DNA from: Cristatella mucedo
Taxonomy: Eukaryota; Bryozoa; Phylactolaemata; Cristatellidae
Assembly: GCA_009760855.2 (NCBI GenBank)
Contig: WPIO01000104.1
Span: 569,501-633,500 of the forward strand
Direction of reading: 5' to 3'
DNA: 64,000 bases
The notes under the pieces were generated by a model. The model saw nothing but the letters and a program-made list of their open reading frames with translations. It ran no database searches and had not been told where the DNA came from. Positions within the stretch are counted from its first letter, which is position 1, and each line of letters opens with the position of its first letter. Made by a program: the position numbers and the translations under genes. Below, in pieces: positions 34,355 through 47,647 of this stretch.

Positions 34355-34420
34355 GTATTGACCGCCGCAAGCGGCGATGATAGCCATTAAGGCTCTTCTG
34401 CCGCTATACAGATTAGGCTG
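34355..34420 (+). mobile_element. SINE family D 3' part, opposite orientation
   Basis: GCCGCAAGCGGCGATGATAG, then CATTAAGGCTCTTCTGCCGC, mirror the 33905-33960 copy. The two ends are about 300 bases apart and can pair as an inverted repeat. The intervening 34230-34340 is a T-rich simple sequence. Confidence 0.6.
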
Positions 34421-34547
34421 TTAAATCAATCAGCTAATCTTTACTCGTGTCTATTCTCATGAAAGCCTACTCGGCGATAGTTAACCGCTGTCACCGCGAC
34501 AGTGTCCCCTGCGTCTGCTTCTGCTCCCACTAATCTCAATTAGATCC

Positions 34548-34618
<71 letters not shown>

Positions 34619-34647
34619 TGTTTGTCTATCTGTCTGTCTGTCTTCTC

Positions 34648-34695
<48 letters not shown>
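34548..34695. repeat. Compound (TCTG)n(CCTG)n(TCTG)n(CT)n
   Basis: Three blocks of tetranucleotide repeat, TCTG then CCTG then TCTG, run into a CT tract. Confidence 0.95.
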
Positions 34696-34698
<3 letters not shown>

Positions 34699-34861
34699 CT
34701 CTCCCTTTCGCTCGACCAGGAACAACCATTGAGCTACTACAGGCTGACTTGACCGTGGATAGCCTTGACCCTGACTGCTGGGCCTTAGCCTACTAGTTTG
34801 GAGCTCCCATTTCACGACGCAAGTCGTGCGTTCGAGCTCTGCTGCAGAAGATAGTCCTTCA

Positions 34862-35045
34862 CATAATAATAATAATAATAATAATACACTTGATAAAGCG
34901 CCCTCAGAGAACTTAATCTCTTCTAGGCGCTTTACATTTGCTGCAAAGTGAAATGCAATTGAATGGTGAGTAATATCATGCTTGAAAAACAAACACAATG
35001 AATAATATGATTAGGGTGACATGCTCAGACATACACGCTCGATAG
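34862..35045 (-). mobile_element. LINE A 3' UTR fragment
   Basis: (TAA)n at 34865-34886, the inverted terminal hairpin and about 120 bases of 3' UTR on the minus strand. Confidence 0.85.
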
Positions 35046-35391
35046 CATGATGTCATATCCTCGAGTAAGTGGTGAGTAGATAAGGCAGAGGAGACAGGGC
35101 ATCGCTCACCCAGCATTAGTTATTAACCGATAGGACTTCGGTCGATTACACGGGTAGGCATTGTGAAACCCGTACTTTGCAGTTCAGCCCCGCTTAGCGG
35201 CAAGTGGAAAGCATTCTCAGTTGAGGCTGGCCCCACGCAGAAAGGATTGACTATTTGTAGAGATGTGCTCGGTAGAGCGCTTTGCTGCTGAGTACTGGTC
35301 ACTAAGCATGGCCAAGGTGATCCTCAGGTGATCCACAGGTGATCCTCCTCCTAGGAGCGTGGGCAGATGTTGATCAGAGTAAGCAGGTGGA
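35046..35391. other. Intergenic, nothing recognised
   Basis: No gene is visible. A local repeat GGTGATCCTCAGGTGATCC... occurs near 35318-35350 (GGTGATCC three times). Confidence 0.35.
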
Positions 35392-35475
35392 GAAATAATA
35401 ATAATAATGCACTTGATAAAGCACCCTCAGATAACTCAATCTCTTTCTAGGCGCTTTACATTTGCTGCAAAGGGA
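35392..35475 (-). mobile_element. LINE A tail fragment
   Basis: TAATAATAATAATGCACTTG, then the inverted hairpin and TTTACATTTGCTGCAAAG. The fragment then runs into purine-rich DNA. Confidence 0.85.
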
Positions 35476-35890
35476 AGAGGGTGATGAAGAAAATGGAGAG
35501 ATGGAAGAGCTGGGGAAGATGGGAGAGCTGGATAGAGGGAGATGTGAGAGCTGGGGAAGATGGGAGAGCTGGATAGAGGGAGATGTGAGAGCGAGGGGAG
35601 AGAGAGAGAGAGAAGAGAAGAGAGAGAGAGAGAAGAGCGGGAGAACGAAGGGGGAAAGGAGAGGGGAGAAGGAGAGCGAGACAGACGGAAGACGAAGACG
35701 AAGAAGAGCGCGGAGGTGAGGAAAGAAAGAGAGCAAAAGGTGGCAGGATGGAGACAGGGAGATATGGAGAGAGGGCAGACGGATGAAGGGCAGAGGATGA
35801 GAGAGGGGAAGAGAGGGGAAGCGGGTGAAAGGAAAATGAGAGGGTGCGAGAGAAGGAAATGGGAAGCTAGAGGGAAGAACTTGTAGAGAA
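35476..35890. repeat. Polypurine tract with a 41-bp tandem duplication
   Basis: About 410 bases are almost entirely A/G on the plus strand. The first part contains two 41-base units (35506-35546, 35547-35587) beginning AGAGCTGGGGAAGATGGG. Such mirror-like polypurine DNA can form triplex structures. Frames through it (Arg/Glu/Gly) are not credible proteins. Confidence 0.9.
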
Positions 35891-35999
35891 GAGGGTAAGG
35901 GTGAGCGATAGGGAGGGAGACAACTACCGACCCAGGGAGAGCGAGAGATAATTGGGGTCGGGCGACGAGTCGGTGGAGGTGATGCGGTTGCCAAGTCAG

Positions 36000-37040
36000 T
36001 CGGCGCCTGAAGCAACAGCCTTTATCAATCAGTTTGCCGACGAAGCCAGGGCGCAGCGGGTAGGCGACTAGCCAAAGGCTCGGTGCAATGCGTTTGCAGA
36101 GCGCTTTAGGCAGCTAGGAATGCCGTTAGAGAGCGCTAGCGAGCGTGCCTTACTGGCCCCGCGCGACCAACGCTTCCGCCGCTCAAACTCTCATTTGCAT
36201 CTCACTCTCGCTGCCCACGATCTCCTCGCTGCCGACGATCTCGCCGCAGCGAGGAGATCGGTGGCGGCGGCGGCGGCGACGGCGGCGGCGGCGGCGGCGG
36301 CTGCAAACGATCCACCAGGCCGCTGGCCTTGCTTGTCCAGAGGCGACGCCTTTCGACGAGATGAAAGCCGTAGGAAGGTCCGCATTTCGAGGTAAACTGT
36401 CGTTTAATGACTCGAGGACGGCGAGCAGAGTGTGCGGAAATAGGCAGCAGAAACATCCCGCAGCGACAGGCAGCGAAAGCCTCTCCATCCGGTTGCTAAC
36501 CTCCAGCTCGCGAACGCCATTCCATATCCGAGGCCATTCCTTGGGCTGGTGCTATTTATTTCCCTTGCCCTTTAACACATCTGCTGACGGCAGCCCATAA
36601 AGGGACACCTAACGCCCTTACACTGCCCTGTTTTCCTGTCCTGCAATCCATTCTCTCTCTCTCTCTCTCTCCCTCTCTGGAAAGCCAGATCGAGAGTTGG
36701 TAGGTCGCTAAAGCAGGCACGCTTACTGATGCACAAGCACTTCGGCTTCGGCCAGTCACATTTACTTTCTCCATTATAGTAATCCACTCTGGAATCCCGC
36801 CCGATTTAGCACCCGCTGAGCCGCCGATCCCCATCGACGGCATCCGGGGTTGCTCAACAACAACGAGCCGAACAGAGCCGCAGCTCGCACAGCGCCTCAG
36901 CACGAGACGCTGCAGGCGATCTCAATCGGGTCGCCAGTTGAACGCTCACTAACGAAGATCGCCATTTTAGTTCTTTCGGCAGCTGCGTGACTTTCTGCGC
37001 CACACTGAGTGATGTAGCCTCATTCTCATGCACTGAAATA
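36000..37040. other. Intergenic with a GGC-rich patch and CT tract
   Basis: A (GGC)n-like stretch at about 36261-36303 and a CT tract at 36650-36680 are the only clear features. The frames at 36120-36600 have low-complexity Ala/Arg runs and no motif, so no gene is called. Confidence 0.35.
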
Positions 37041-37044
37041 GGTT

Positions 37045-37045
<1 letters not shown>

Positions 37046-37095
<50 letters not shown>

Positions 37096-37260
37096 CATTT
37101 GTATAGCGCGCTAAGAGAACTTAATCGCTATTCAGGCCCTTCGCATATGCCACGGGACTCGAGCCCACGACCTCGGTCATCAAATACATGCTCCTTGACC
37201 TCGGTCGGCTCTTAAAAGCGAGCACCTTAACCACTGGGCCAAACCAGAAGAGTAAATACG
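37046..37260 (-). mobile_element. tRNA-derived SINE family C with (TA)n tail
   Basis: On the minus strand an A-box-like TGGCCCAGTGGTTAAGGTGC and a B-box-like GGGCTCGAGTCCC... head are followed by a tail (GATTAAGTTCTCTTAGCGCG) homologous to the LINE A terminus, then ATTATATATA repeats (37046-37092). This is the clearest SINE C copy in the window. Confidence 0.75.
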
Positions 37261-37825
37261 CGATGGGGTGACCGACGGACTTTCGCAAAGCCCCCACTAG
37301 CAATCGTACGCGAGTAAAAAATGTCGAGCGAGAAGGAACGTCAGTCGATCAGACGATTATACGTTAAACGTCAGACGTCTTCGATGGGCACTAAGCAACC
37401 GTGGCACCAGTGTAAAGCGGCGACTATGTGTACCACTCGTTACTCGCGACCTCTCTCGTCGACCTGGGAATTTAAGCTGAGGCGTCACTGTCGTGTTATT
37501 TGAAATCGTCTTAATGCTCATCCAGCAGGCATTCGCCGAACGCGAGTCACGCGTTCAAACGGGAAATGACACGATCCCTCGCGAGCGCCACTCCAAACAC
37601 GAGAGCGGAGTAGCGTGAGTAGCGTTTCGCTTGCATTTCGCTCCGGCGCCATCAGCCCCGGACTACCGTTCTCGATCCAGCGAACGTACATGCGCCAGAT
37701 CCACGGAGCCTGGAATACCGATACGGAATACTGAATACACGGATACTCCAAACGCGTGCATCGGCTGCTGCCGACTACGCCTATTGTACAAGCATAACGA
37801 AAGTAGCGGACGACTGACTGCCGGC
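37261..37825. other. Intergenic, nothing recognised
   Basis: No gene or repeat assigned. Sequence becomes CpG-richer toward the E-box cluster. Confidence 0.35.
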
Positions 37826-37832
37826 GTGGCAC

Positions 37833-37945
37833 ACGTGCACGCCGCACACGCCATTCCAGTACACGCGCACGCGAACACACATGAACAGGCGCGCACGCTC
37901 GCAGCGCGACTGCCACACGTGACTGCCACACGTGACTGACACGTG
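37833..37945. promoter_or_regulatory. Cluster of four CACGTG E-boxes
   Basis: Palindromic CACGTG occurs at 37833-37838, 37916-37921, 37929-37934 and 37940-37945. The last three sit in a short tandem repeat of GACTGCCACACGT. This is the binding core of bHLH-zip proteins (MYC/MAX, USF, TFE) and CLOCK-type factors. The sequence is CA/CG-rich, so chance clustering is possible. Confidence 0.5.
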
Positions 37946-38164
37946 GTAGATCTGGCGCTTCTCGAAGCGCGGTTGTCGGAGCGCACAGGCAGTGACCGAA
38001 TCGGCCAGTTCACGGACGAGAGCAGAAAAGCGAAGCTATCCATGCTGCCAATAACTTTTAAATATATTCCAGACGCCTGTGAGAGCAGCTGGCACTGGCA
38101 GCATCTGCTGCACGCCGGCTGTCGAGCGTCAATGCAGACATTAACGATGACAATTAAGAGCTCG

Positions 38165-38400
38165 TGTAGCATGTCTTTAGAACCTAATCTCTTTCTTGGC
38201 ACTTTGCGTACGCTGGAAAGTAAAGTAAAGTAGAGGCTAGCTGATTGAACAACCTCGTTTACAAAGGGAAGAAGAGCCTTAATGGTTATCATCGCCGCTC
38301 GCAGTGGGCAATAAAGCATTGCCCACTGCGAGAACTCGAACCCACGTGACTTGGGCCGTGAAGTGCAAGCGCCATATCCCGGCCCTGAGAACCGTGGGCA
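38165..38400 (-). mobile_element. SINE family D with internal perfect hairpin
   Basis: The minus strand shows a B-box-like GGGTTCGAGTTC head with upstream A-box-like sequence, then GGTTATCATCGCC body in the orientation of family D. A perfect 15-base stem (CTCGCAGTGGGCAAT, 38298-38312, with 38318-38332, loop AAAGC) lies in the body. The far end has CTAATCTCTTTCTTGGCAC, again like the LINE A tail. Confidence 0.6.
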
Positions 38401-38477
38401 GTAACGTTTTAATTGATTTGTGGCAATATTTACTATTTCAGCACAAACCATCACATAAAGGGCAAGTGAGGTGGACC

Positions 38478-41110
<2,633 letters not shown>

Positions 41111-41114
41111 TACC

Positions 41115-41515
41115 CATTAAAAGTCAATTTATGTAGAATCGGACGAAACTACCCTTTGGCTGATCCTATCTATGAGAGGGCTTCTTCGGAACTGGAGCTC
41201 ACTTCCGACTTGCGACCCGACATACCGCCCGACTTGATCATTAAAAGGAAACTGAAAACGCATCTATTTATCACAGCATTTAGTGGATCCTATGACTCGT
41301 CCTTTACGTGCTTAAGTGCTGACATCGACCATATTTGCATGCTGACCCTGTGCATGTCATCTCAAACCAAGTTGTGCTTGTTGCCATTGAGCATGCTACC
41401 ACTAACCATTCGACCGTGCTTCCTTAGCAGCAAATTCAAAGTGCCTAGAAAGAGATTGAGTTCTCTGAGGGCGCTATATCAAATGTATTTTTATTATTAT
41501 TATCGTATTATTATT
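41115..41515 (+). mobile_element. LINE A 3' end
   Basis: It starts in coding sequence (SSELELTSDLRPDI-like, decayed SLPT...SPDLTTFK block), continues through AAACGCATCTATTTATCACA and the 3' UTR, and ends in the hairpin and an ATT tail near 41490-41512. Confidence 0.82.
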
Positions 41516-41529
41516 CTTGCAGGCGGCTT

Positions 41530-43300
41530 TAGCTGACGCGCCCGACGGACGCCCCACATACCGCCTGCTCGTACGTAGCTCGTACGCTAATCGTGCTGTC
41601 GGATAGCTGGCCTCGATTATCTCGCCGACCGATCTCTCACCGCGATGGAGGAGACCATGAAGTAGGATACTTATGTCTGAGAACGCGTCATCCGCTGCGT
41701 CGAGGTCGAGGTCGAGGTCGGACCGGCGCGAACCTCGTCCAGACCAACCGCGCCTCCAAGTGCACCGACGCTACGAGTTACCCGGAAGATAATTAAGCGG
41801 CGGCCGGCCAGTTCGACCGCCTCGTTCTGCTAAGAGAACCAGGAGAGCCTGGACAACTCGCGCCCCCTCCTCCTCCCGCCCCGCCCCGCCCCGCCCCCCC
41901 CCCCTCGACCAAGACCTGGGGGCGTTAACGTCAGTCGGAACGACGAAAGGGGCCCCGGACGAGGCCCGCGGCCCCGAAGTTCGCGAGGCCGCCGCCGCTA
42001 TATCGTGTCTGCCGATACGGCTCGAATTTCGCCGCTCGCTCCGCCGTCGGTCGGGGAGGCGATTGGGAAGGGCGGTCGGTCGGCTAGCACTTCCCGGCCG
42101 CCGCCGCCACCGCCGAGACCGGGAACCCGTTTCCTTACAAGGCGTTCTCCGCTCCGCTCCGCGACCGCCGGACGAGAGAGGCCGTCGTCGCCGCCTCCGC
42201 GCCGTCGGCCTCAAGCCCAGGCGTCGCTGGGGCTCGAGCGGGCGGGCGGGCGGCCTCGCTCGGCTCGTGTCGCTCGGAGGCGGCGACGGCACCCGAGCGG
42301 CCGGCCGCCGCCGCCCAGGCGGCACGCACGCGGTCGAGGCATAGGTCAAGGCCGCGCAGTAGCGCGAGCGCGAGCCAGTCAGCCGCCCTTCAAGCCGCGT
42401 CCGGTGCAAGGAGAGGGGAAGGCGGGAGAGCCGCGTTACAGCGGGGGGGGGAGGGGTGGCGCAAAGATGACCTCGAGGTTGGGCGCAGCACAAAAAGCGG
42501 CTCCATCGTCGTCTCGTCGGCGTCGTCGCCGTCGTCACCGTTCGAGCTGCCGCTGGGCGCTTGCAGCTCGCAGCGAACACGGAGCGCTACAGCGAGGCGG
42601 CAGCTGCTCGCCTGGACGAACCCGTTGACGTCGGCGGGCCGCCGCACGATGTGTGGGGGCCGCGTGAGCTCGCGTGAGCTGCCTCGTAGGAGCTCCTATG
42701 GACGCCATGCGGCGGGGCGGGACGGGACGCCATTCGGCGGGGCTGGACGGGACGCCTTGCGGCGGCGAAGGCGGCGGCGACGATAAGGCTTCGACTCTCA
42801 AGAGGCACTTGAAAGCGGCCCACTTCCGTTCGCTTGGCAGTCGACTGGCGATCGTCGGCGACCCGTGCAAGCTCCCGGCGGCCGGCTTCGCGGCGTCGCC
42901 GCGAGTCGGGTGCATGGTCGGGTTTTGATTTTTTTCTTCCTCGGGCATTCGCATCAATCAAATGCTGGCTGCACTAATCTCCTTGTGCGCTCGAACGGCT
43001 TTCCAGTACACGCGGGTAGCTAGCGGGCGCCGCCTCAGCGCAAACGAGGCGGAAGCAGAATCAGCGAGAACGAGGTGGAAGCAGAATCGGCAAGAACGAG
43101 GCGGAAGCGGCACCCATTAGCGCCCGCCGTCATCGCTCCAGCCGCCAGCTGCCGCCGGCGGAGGCTGCCGCCGCTACTGCGGCCGGCTGAGTTTGTTATC
43201 GGATTAAGAGCGAGGACCGATAGCCACCAGCGAGTTCCAGATGCCTTCGATAGCCAGCCCGTACGAGCGGCGAGAAGACCAAGGGCAAGGCCAGAGCCCA
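41530..43300. promoter_or_regulatory. CpG island with C-rich GC boxes, orphan
   Basis: Extremely CpG-rich from 41780 to about 43180. Tandem CCCCG units and a C run at 41870-41905 are GC boxes and a G-quadruplex candidate on the minus strand. A G run lies at 42440-42449, and ATG- and GGGACGGG-containing repeats near 42700-42770. Many overlapping frames exist but none is recognisable. Confidence 0.4.
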
Positions 43301-43306
43301 GAGCGT

Positions 43307-43725
<419 letters not shown>

Positions 43726-43726
43726 T

Positions 43727-43808
43727 AGATGGGATGTCACTAATTCTTGGACCAGTTTGGCTTCGGTATTCTCCCTTAAGCAAGATCGAATTCTTGGTAC
43801 GTAGCTGA
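43727..43808 (-). mobile_element. LINE A internal scrap
   Basis: GGGATGTCACTAATTCTTGG and GATCGAATTCTTGGTACGTA match the minus-strand LINE A stretch at about 10258-10335. The preceding microsatellite probably expanded at its edge. Confidence 0.65.
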
Positions 43809-45649
43809 GAACAGTAAGAGATCAGCATCTGAGTAAGATGGCATCTGGCACGAAGCCTTGAGCGAAGCTGGCTGATTCGGTCAAGAGCAGCAGAAGCAGC
43901 CGGCGGCACCATACCGCACTGCAGGGCGAACCGGCTACAGAAGATTGCAGCTCTAGGGGCTTATCTTTCATGAGCTGCAAAGCCTTTATCTGCATGCGGC
44001 AGCAATGTCGGCAGACGTGAGGCGCTCTCTCGCAGTCGAACACCAGCTGTTTTCGCACCAATTCAGAGTGAGTTACTAATTCTGGCTCTGGACTCGCTCT
44101 TATCTCACACCAAGCAGGCAGCACGTCGGCTGCAGCTGCCTCTTACTGATCGCGTCACGTGACCCACGCCCACCCAGCCACCCATCGCACACCCACCCCA
44201 ACGCACGCACGGCCAGCACGAGATGCAGGGATGTAGGGCAAGGCCAACGCCGAGGGTTTTCCTCTTCGGTACTCAAAGTACGTGACGTGACGGCTCGACA
44301 TCTCTGGGCCGGCTACCTGACAACAGACTTCCGACGATGCAGACGTTTTCGGACGCGAAGTCAGCTGTTGAAAATTGCACCATCGAGTCCGAAGGGCAGG
44401 CTGGCTGCATGGCATCGAGGCTGGCTGAGTGCTAGCGATGCACAAGTCCCTATTGGCAAGCCGCCTGCAATGCTTCGTACTACTGCTAGGTACTACTTCG
44501 CCTGCAGCCATCAGTCTGGGACCTACGGGGCTGCTTCGGCTAGCTGCCGAGAAGGCGTGCCGGCATACCCAGGCAGGTGCAGCAGCAGAAACCTCCCCCC
44601 CCACCACCAGCACCACCAGCAGCACCACCACCATCATCCGTTTCCCTCGCTCGCTCAGCGGGAGACTTTGAAGCACACGCTTCTTCGGGGCGAGCACTGT
44701 CTGACCCTGGCCACCGGGCCACCTGACCCGCCCCAGCCATAGCTGCACGCCTGCCTTGCGGGTCCTTGCGACTGCTGCCTGCAGTGCTGCGGGTAGTAAT
44801 TCACGCCAGGCGCCCGCCGCTCAACTAACAGCCTACCTGCCAGGCATGGCGTCCAGCCATCCAGACGATCGCCGGGCGCTCGGCTCCAGGTGAGATCTGG
44901 TGCACGCAGCCCTTCCCTACCTTCCAGATTCCAGGAGGGGCGGTTGGAAAACTTGCCAAACTCAGCGCACGACGCTCCAAACGAGCTGCACATGTCTACA
45001 CCGAACACCAAGCTGCACAGAAAGAGTCCGCAGCCTCCGAAGTCAGTCAGTCCTCCTCAGCCTGCGGTCCATGCAAAACCAGCTTCTTCGAAAAGCGCTA
45101 AATACTCTAGATAACGATTTTGCATTAATTACGCGGCGTCCGAGGTTGCAAACGCGGCTTGCGGCTTCCACGTCCGAGTGGAGCGAAGGCCGCAAACGCA
45201 GCCCTCAAGAGTTCCACTCTCAGCCGAAGCTCGACGAATAGTGGCGACGCCTAACGCCATTGCGTCGCCGCTAGCAACAGCGTTGGCGGCTCGCCCTGAT
45301 GACTCGCAGGCACGCGGACAGTAGCGAAACACTGCGGCCAGCGACGAAGAGGAGAAGTTCAACAGCGGCTATGACGTACACTTCAACAGCGGCCTACATC
45401 CGCTCAAATCCGCTCAAATTCCAACGCAGAGTCCGGTGTCACAGCTGACTGCCTATCTCATGGTACCGACTTCTATGCGGCCCGACCATAGACGATACTT
45501 TAATCTGTTCCTAGCCATTACAATGTAGGAACCACGAATAATGATTATCAGTAATAATGTGGCCGATTCAGCTCGCCGCCATTTTAGCACTGGTAGACTG
45601 TTGTCTGCCAAATTTAGCGACATTTCGCCGATGCATCCTTAAAAAAATA
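43809..45649. other. Unassigned, partly GC-rich DNA
   Basis: Overlapping frames at 44155-45241 have no recognisable motif. A CACCACCAGCACCACC-type repeat is at 44600-44640. No gene is supportable. Confidence 0.35.
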
Positions 45650-45805
45650 TACATATAGATAATTTATTTGCATTGGGCCATAAGAGAACTTAAGCTCTAT
45701 ACAGGCACTTCGCATACGCCACAGGGCTCGAGCCCACGACCTCGGTCATGAAGGGCGAGTTCCTTAAACCCTGGGCCAAACCAGGGTAGCGCTTCTTGAG
45801 AAAAT
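45650..45805 (-). mobile_element. tRNA-derived SINE family C
   Basis: The minus-strand head has TGGCCCAGGGTTTAAGGAAC (A-box region, decayed) and GTCGTGGGCTCGAGCCC (B box), followed by the LINE A-like tail (AGAGCTTAAGTTCTCTTATG) and an AT-rich end at 45645-45670. Confidence 0.72.
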
Positions 45806-46340
45806 GGAAAATGAATAGCCAGCGGATCTCTAACCACCCCACCCATTTTTGGCTCTACAATGTAGAGTGCACGTAGAAGTCCATTTTCTTGGGAAGGCGA
45901 AAGGGAAGTTCTGGCAAATATGTGCACCCGCAATACTCGTCGTTCTGCGTAATAAGTTATTGTTATTTGAGCTGTGTGCAACAGACTTGTATATCTGGAG
46001 ATTATACCTAGGTCTAGGGGAGTAAAAAAATACTGGTTCTGGCGTGCAGTTCAGGACAAACTTTACAGTTCTTATCAGATATATTATCTAACATGTAGAT
46101 CAAACAAAGCAAAAGCCAACCACGTGAAATATGGCCGATACATTGTAAACATAGTACTGTACACTGTCCAGTTGTTATTTTTTGTGGCGAAACTAGTGTG
46201 TAATGCATCGCGATGGATTAAAATAGATCTCAGACCATTCGTTGGACCCATAGATATTCATAGGTTCCGCCGAGACGAAACCGCCGCCGCGCTCTTAAGT
46301 AGCAATACCGGCACCTACTAGGCTCGCGATACTAGTCATT
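45806..46340. other. AT-rich intergenic, nothing recognised
   Basis: No gene, repeat family or RNA gene was identified. Confidence 0.35.
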
Positions 46341-46348
46341 CGCTCATT

Positions 46349-46410
46349 GCGCATGCGTGAGAACATTCACTGGCGCATGCGTGAGTAAGCAAGACCGCCG
46401 TTGCCAATAA
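46349..46410 (+). promoter_or_regulatory. Two NRF1-type sites plus CCAAT
   Basis: GCGCATGCGTGAG occurs at 46349-46361 and 46373-46385, matching the NRF1 core, followed by CCAAT at 46404-46408. This spacing is typical of CpG promoters of housekeeping genes. No exon is recognised downstream. Confidence 0.45.
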
Positions 46411-46935
46411 AACGTCGTGCTGCAGGCTCGACCCTGCAGTGCAATCACTCTGGCAGTAGACAGCCGCACGGCGGCGCATCTGTCGCGTGGCGTGGAAGCA
46501 GCACGACTTCCGGTGCTTCGCCTGCTGCTCTGGAACCGCTAATGACCCATCTACGATTGATACGCACCTGCTCTTTGCAGGTGCGGTTAAGTATACGTTG
46601 GCCGCCAGTTAGGACATTTCTCGCTCGCTGGCTGGCGGCGATAATCTGGGATACCAGGTGTCGACGAGGGACTGACTCACCTTGCTGGTATGGGTCAAGG
46701 TTAACAAGTTGTGCTGGCCGCACGGATGAGTACTTTCTTTGCCCGCAGCGCGTGCACGTGCACGGGCTACCAAAACTGCCAGCCCTTTAGCACCATCTAG
46801 TGGGCACTGCTTGGCTGCTGTCCGACTGCTGCCCGACTGCTGCGCATGCCCCCAGCGGATATACGGCTAATTTCCGAAAGCGAAAGGGCCACGCTAGCTG
46901 GCTGGCAACACTTAGCTCATCACTATGCATTCATC
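46411..46935. other. No gene recognised
   Basis: Mixed GC content. A 129-codon frame (46401-46790) has no conserved motif. Confidence 0.3.
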
Positions 46936-46993
46936 CCCCTTTCCATCTTCTCTCTCCTTTTCCATCTTCTCTCCCCCTTTCCATCTTCTCTCT

Positions 46994-47055
<62 letters not shown>

Positions 47056-47480
47056 CTCCCTCACTGTCTAGTACGTTCCCTCTCGCCTCTCCTATTCCCT
47101 TCAATTTCACCCTCTCCCTCATTCTTTCCTTCCTCCTACTCTCCATTCCTCTCTCTCTCCTTCATTTATTCCTTCCTCCTTTCTGCCTCCCTTCCACCCA
47201 TCCCGTTTTCTCTTTCTTTCTTTTTTCCATTATCTTCTGCTTTAACCTTTTCTCCCTTGATGTATCTGCTCCTCTATCTCAATTTATCTTAGTCCCTAGC
47301 TACATTTTTCTCTCTCTCTCTCTTTCTCTCTCTCTCCACCTCTCTACCTCTCTATCCATCTATACATCAATGTATTCATCCATCTGTCTCGCTCTCACTC
47401 CCTCACTCACTCTCTCTCCCCCTCTCTCTCTCTCCCTCTCTCTCACTAACTCTCCGCTGTCTGACGCTCGTCTAATATTA
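46936..47480. repeat. Pyrimidine-rich tract with (CT)n cores
   Basis: CT cores at about 46997-47050, 47310-47335 and 47400-47450 lie in a 540-base pyrimidine-rich stretch. Three tandem CTTTCCATCTTCTCTC units start it (46938-46995). The 317-codon frame through it is a low-complexity artefact. Confidence 0.9.
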
Positions 47481-47489
47481 ATGCGAAAA

Positions 47490-47640
47490 CGTGGTGTTAC
47501 AAGAAGATTGGAAAGCCGTATCCTCGAAATGGGCTCGGCTGGCATATCAACTGTAGTGTCTGCAGGAAATCCAGTTGTCTTATTCGAAAGTGGCCTTTCC
47601 ATTGATTCCTACGCCAGCGAAGCTGTCCAATCTACAAACT
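47490..47640 (+). mobile_element. Degenerate LINE A-related fragment
   Basis: GAAATGGGCTCGGCTGGCAT and CGAAAGTGGCCTTTCCATTG align with the GSASIS...SDLSLDD coding stretch of the older LINE A relatives at 18.5 and 60.2 kb. Confidence 0.55.
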
Positions 47641-47647
47641 TACAACC

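Noticed and set aside
37140-37240. tRNA gene
   Set aside because: A/B-box-like sequence is present, but no cloverleaf with intact anticodon stem is formed and the same head recurs with a LINE-like tail, so it is a SINE.
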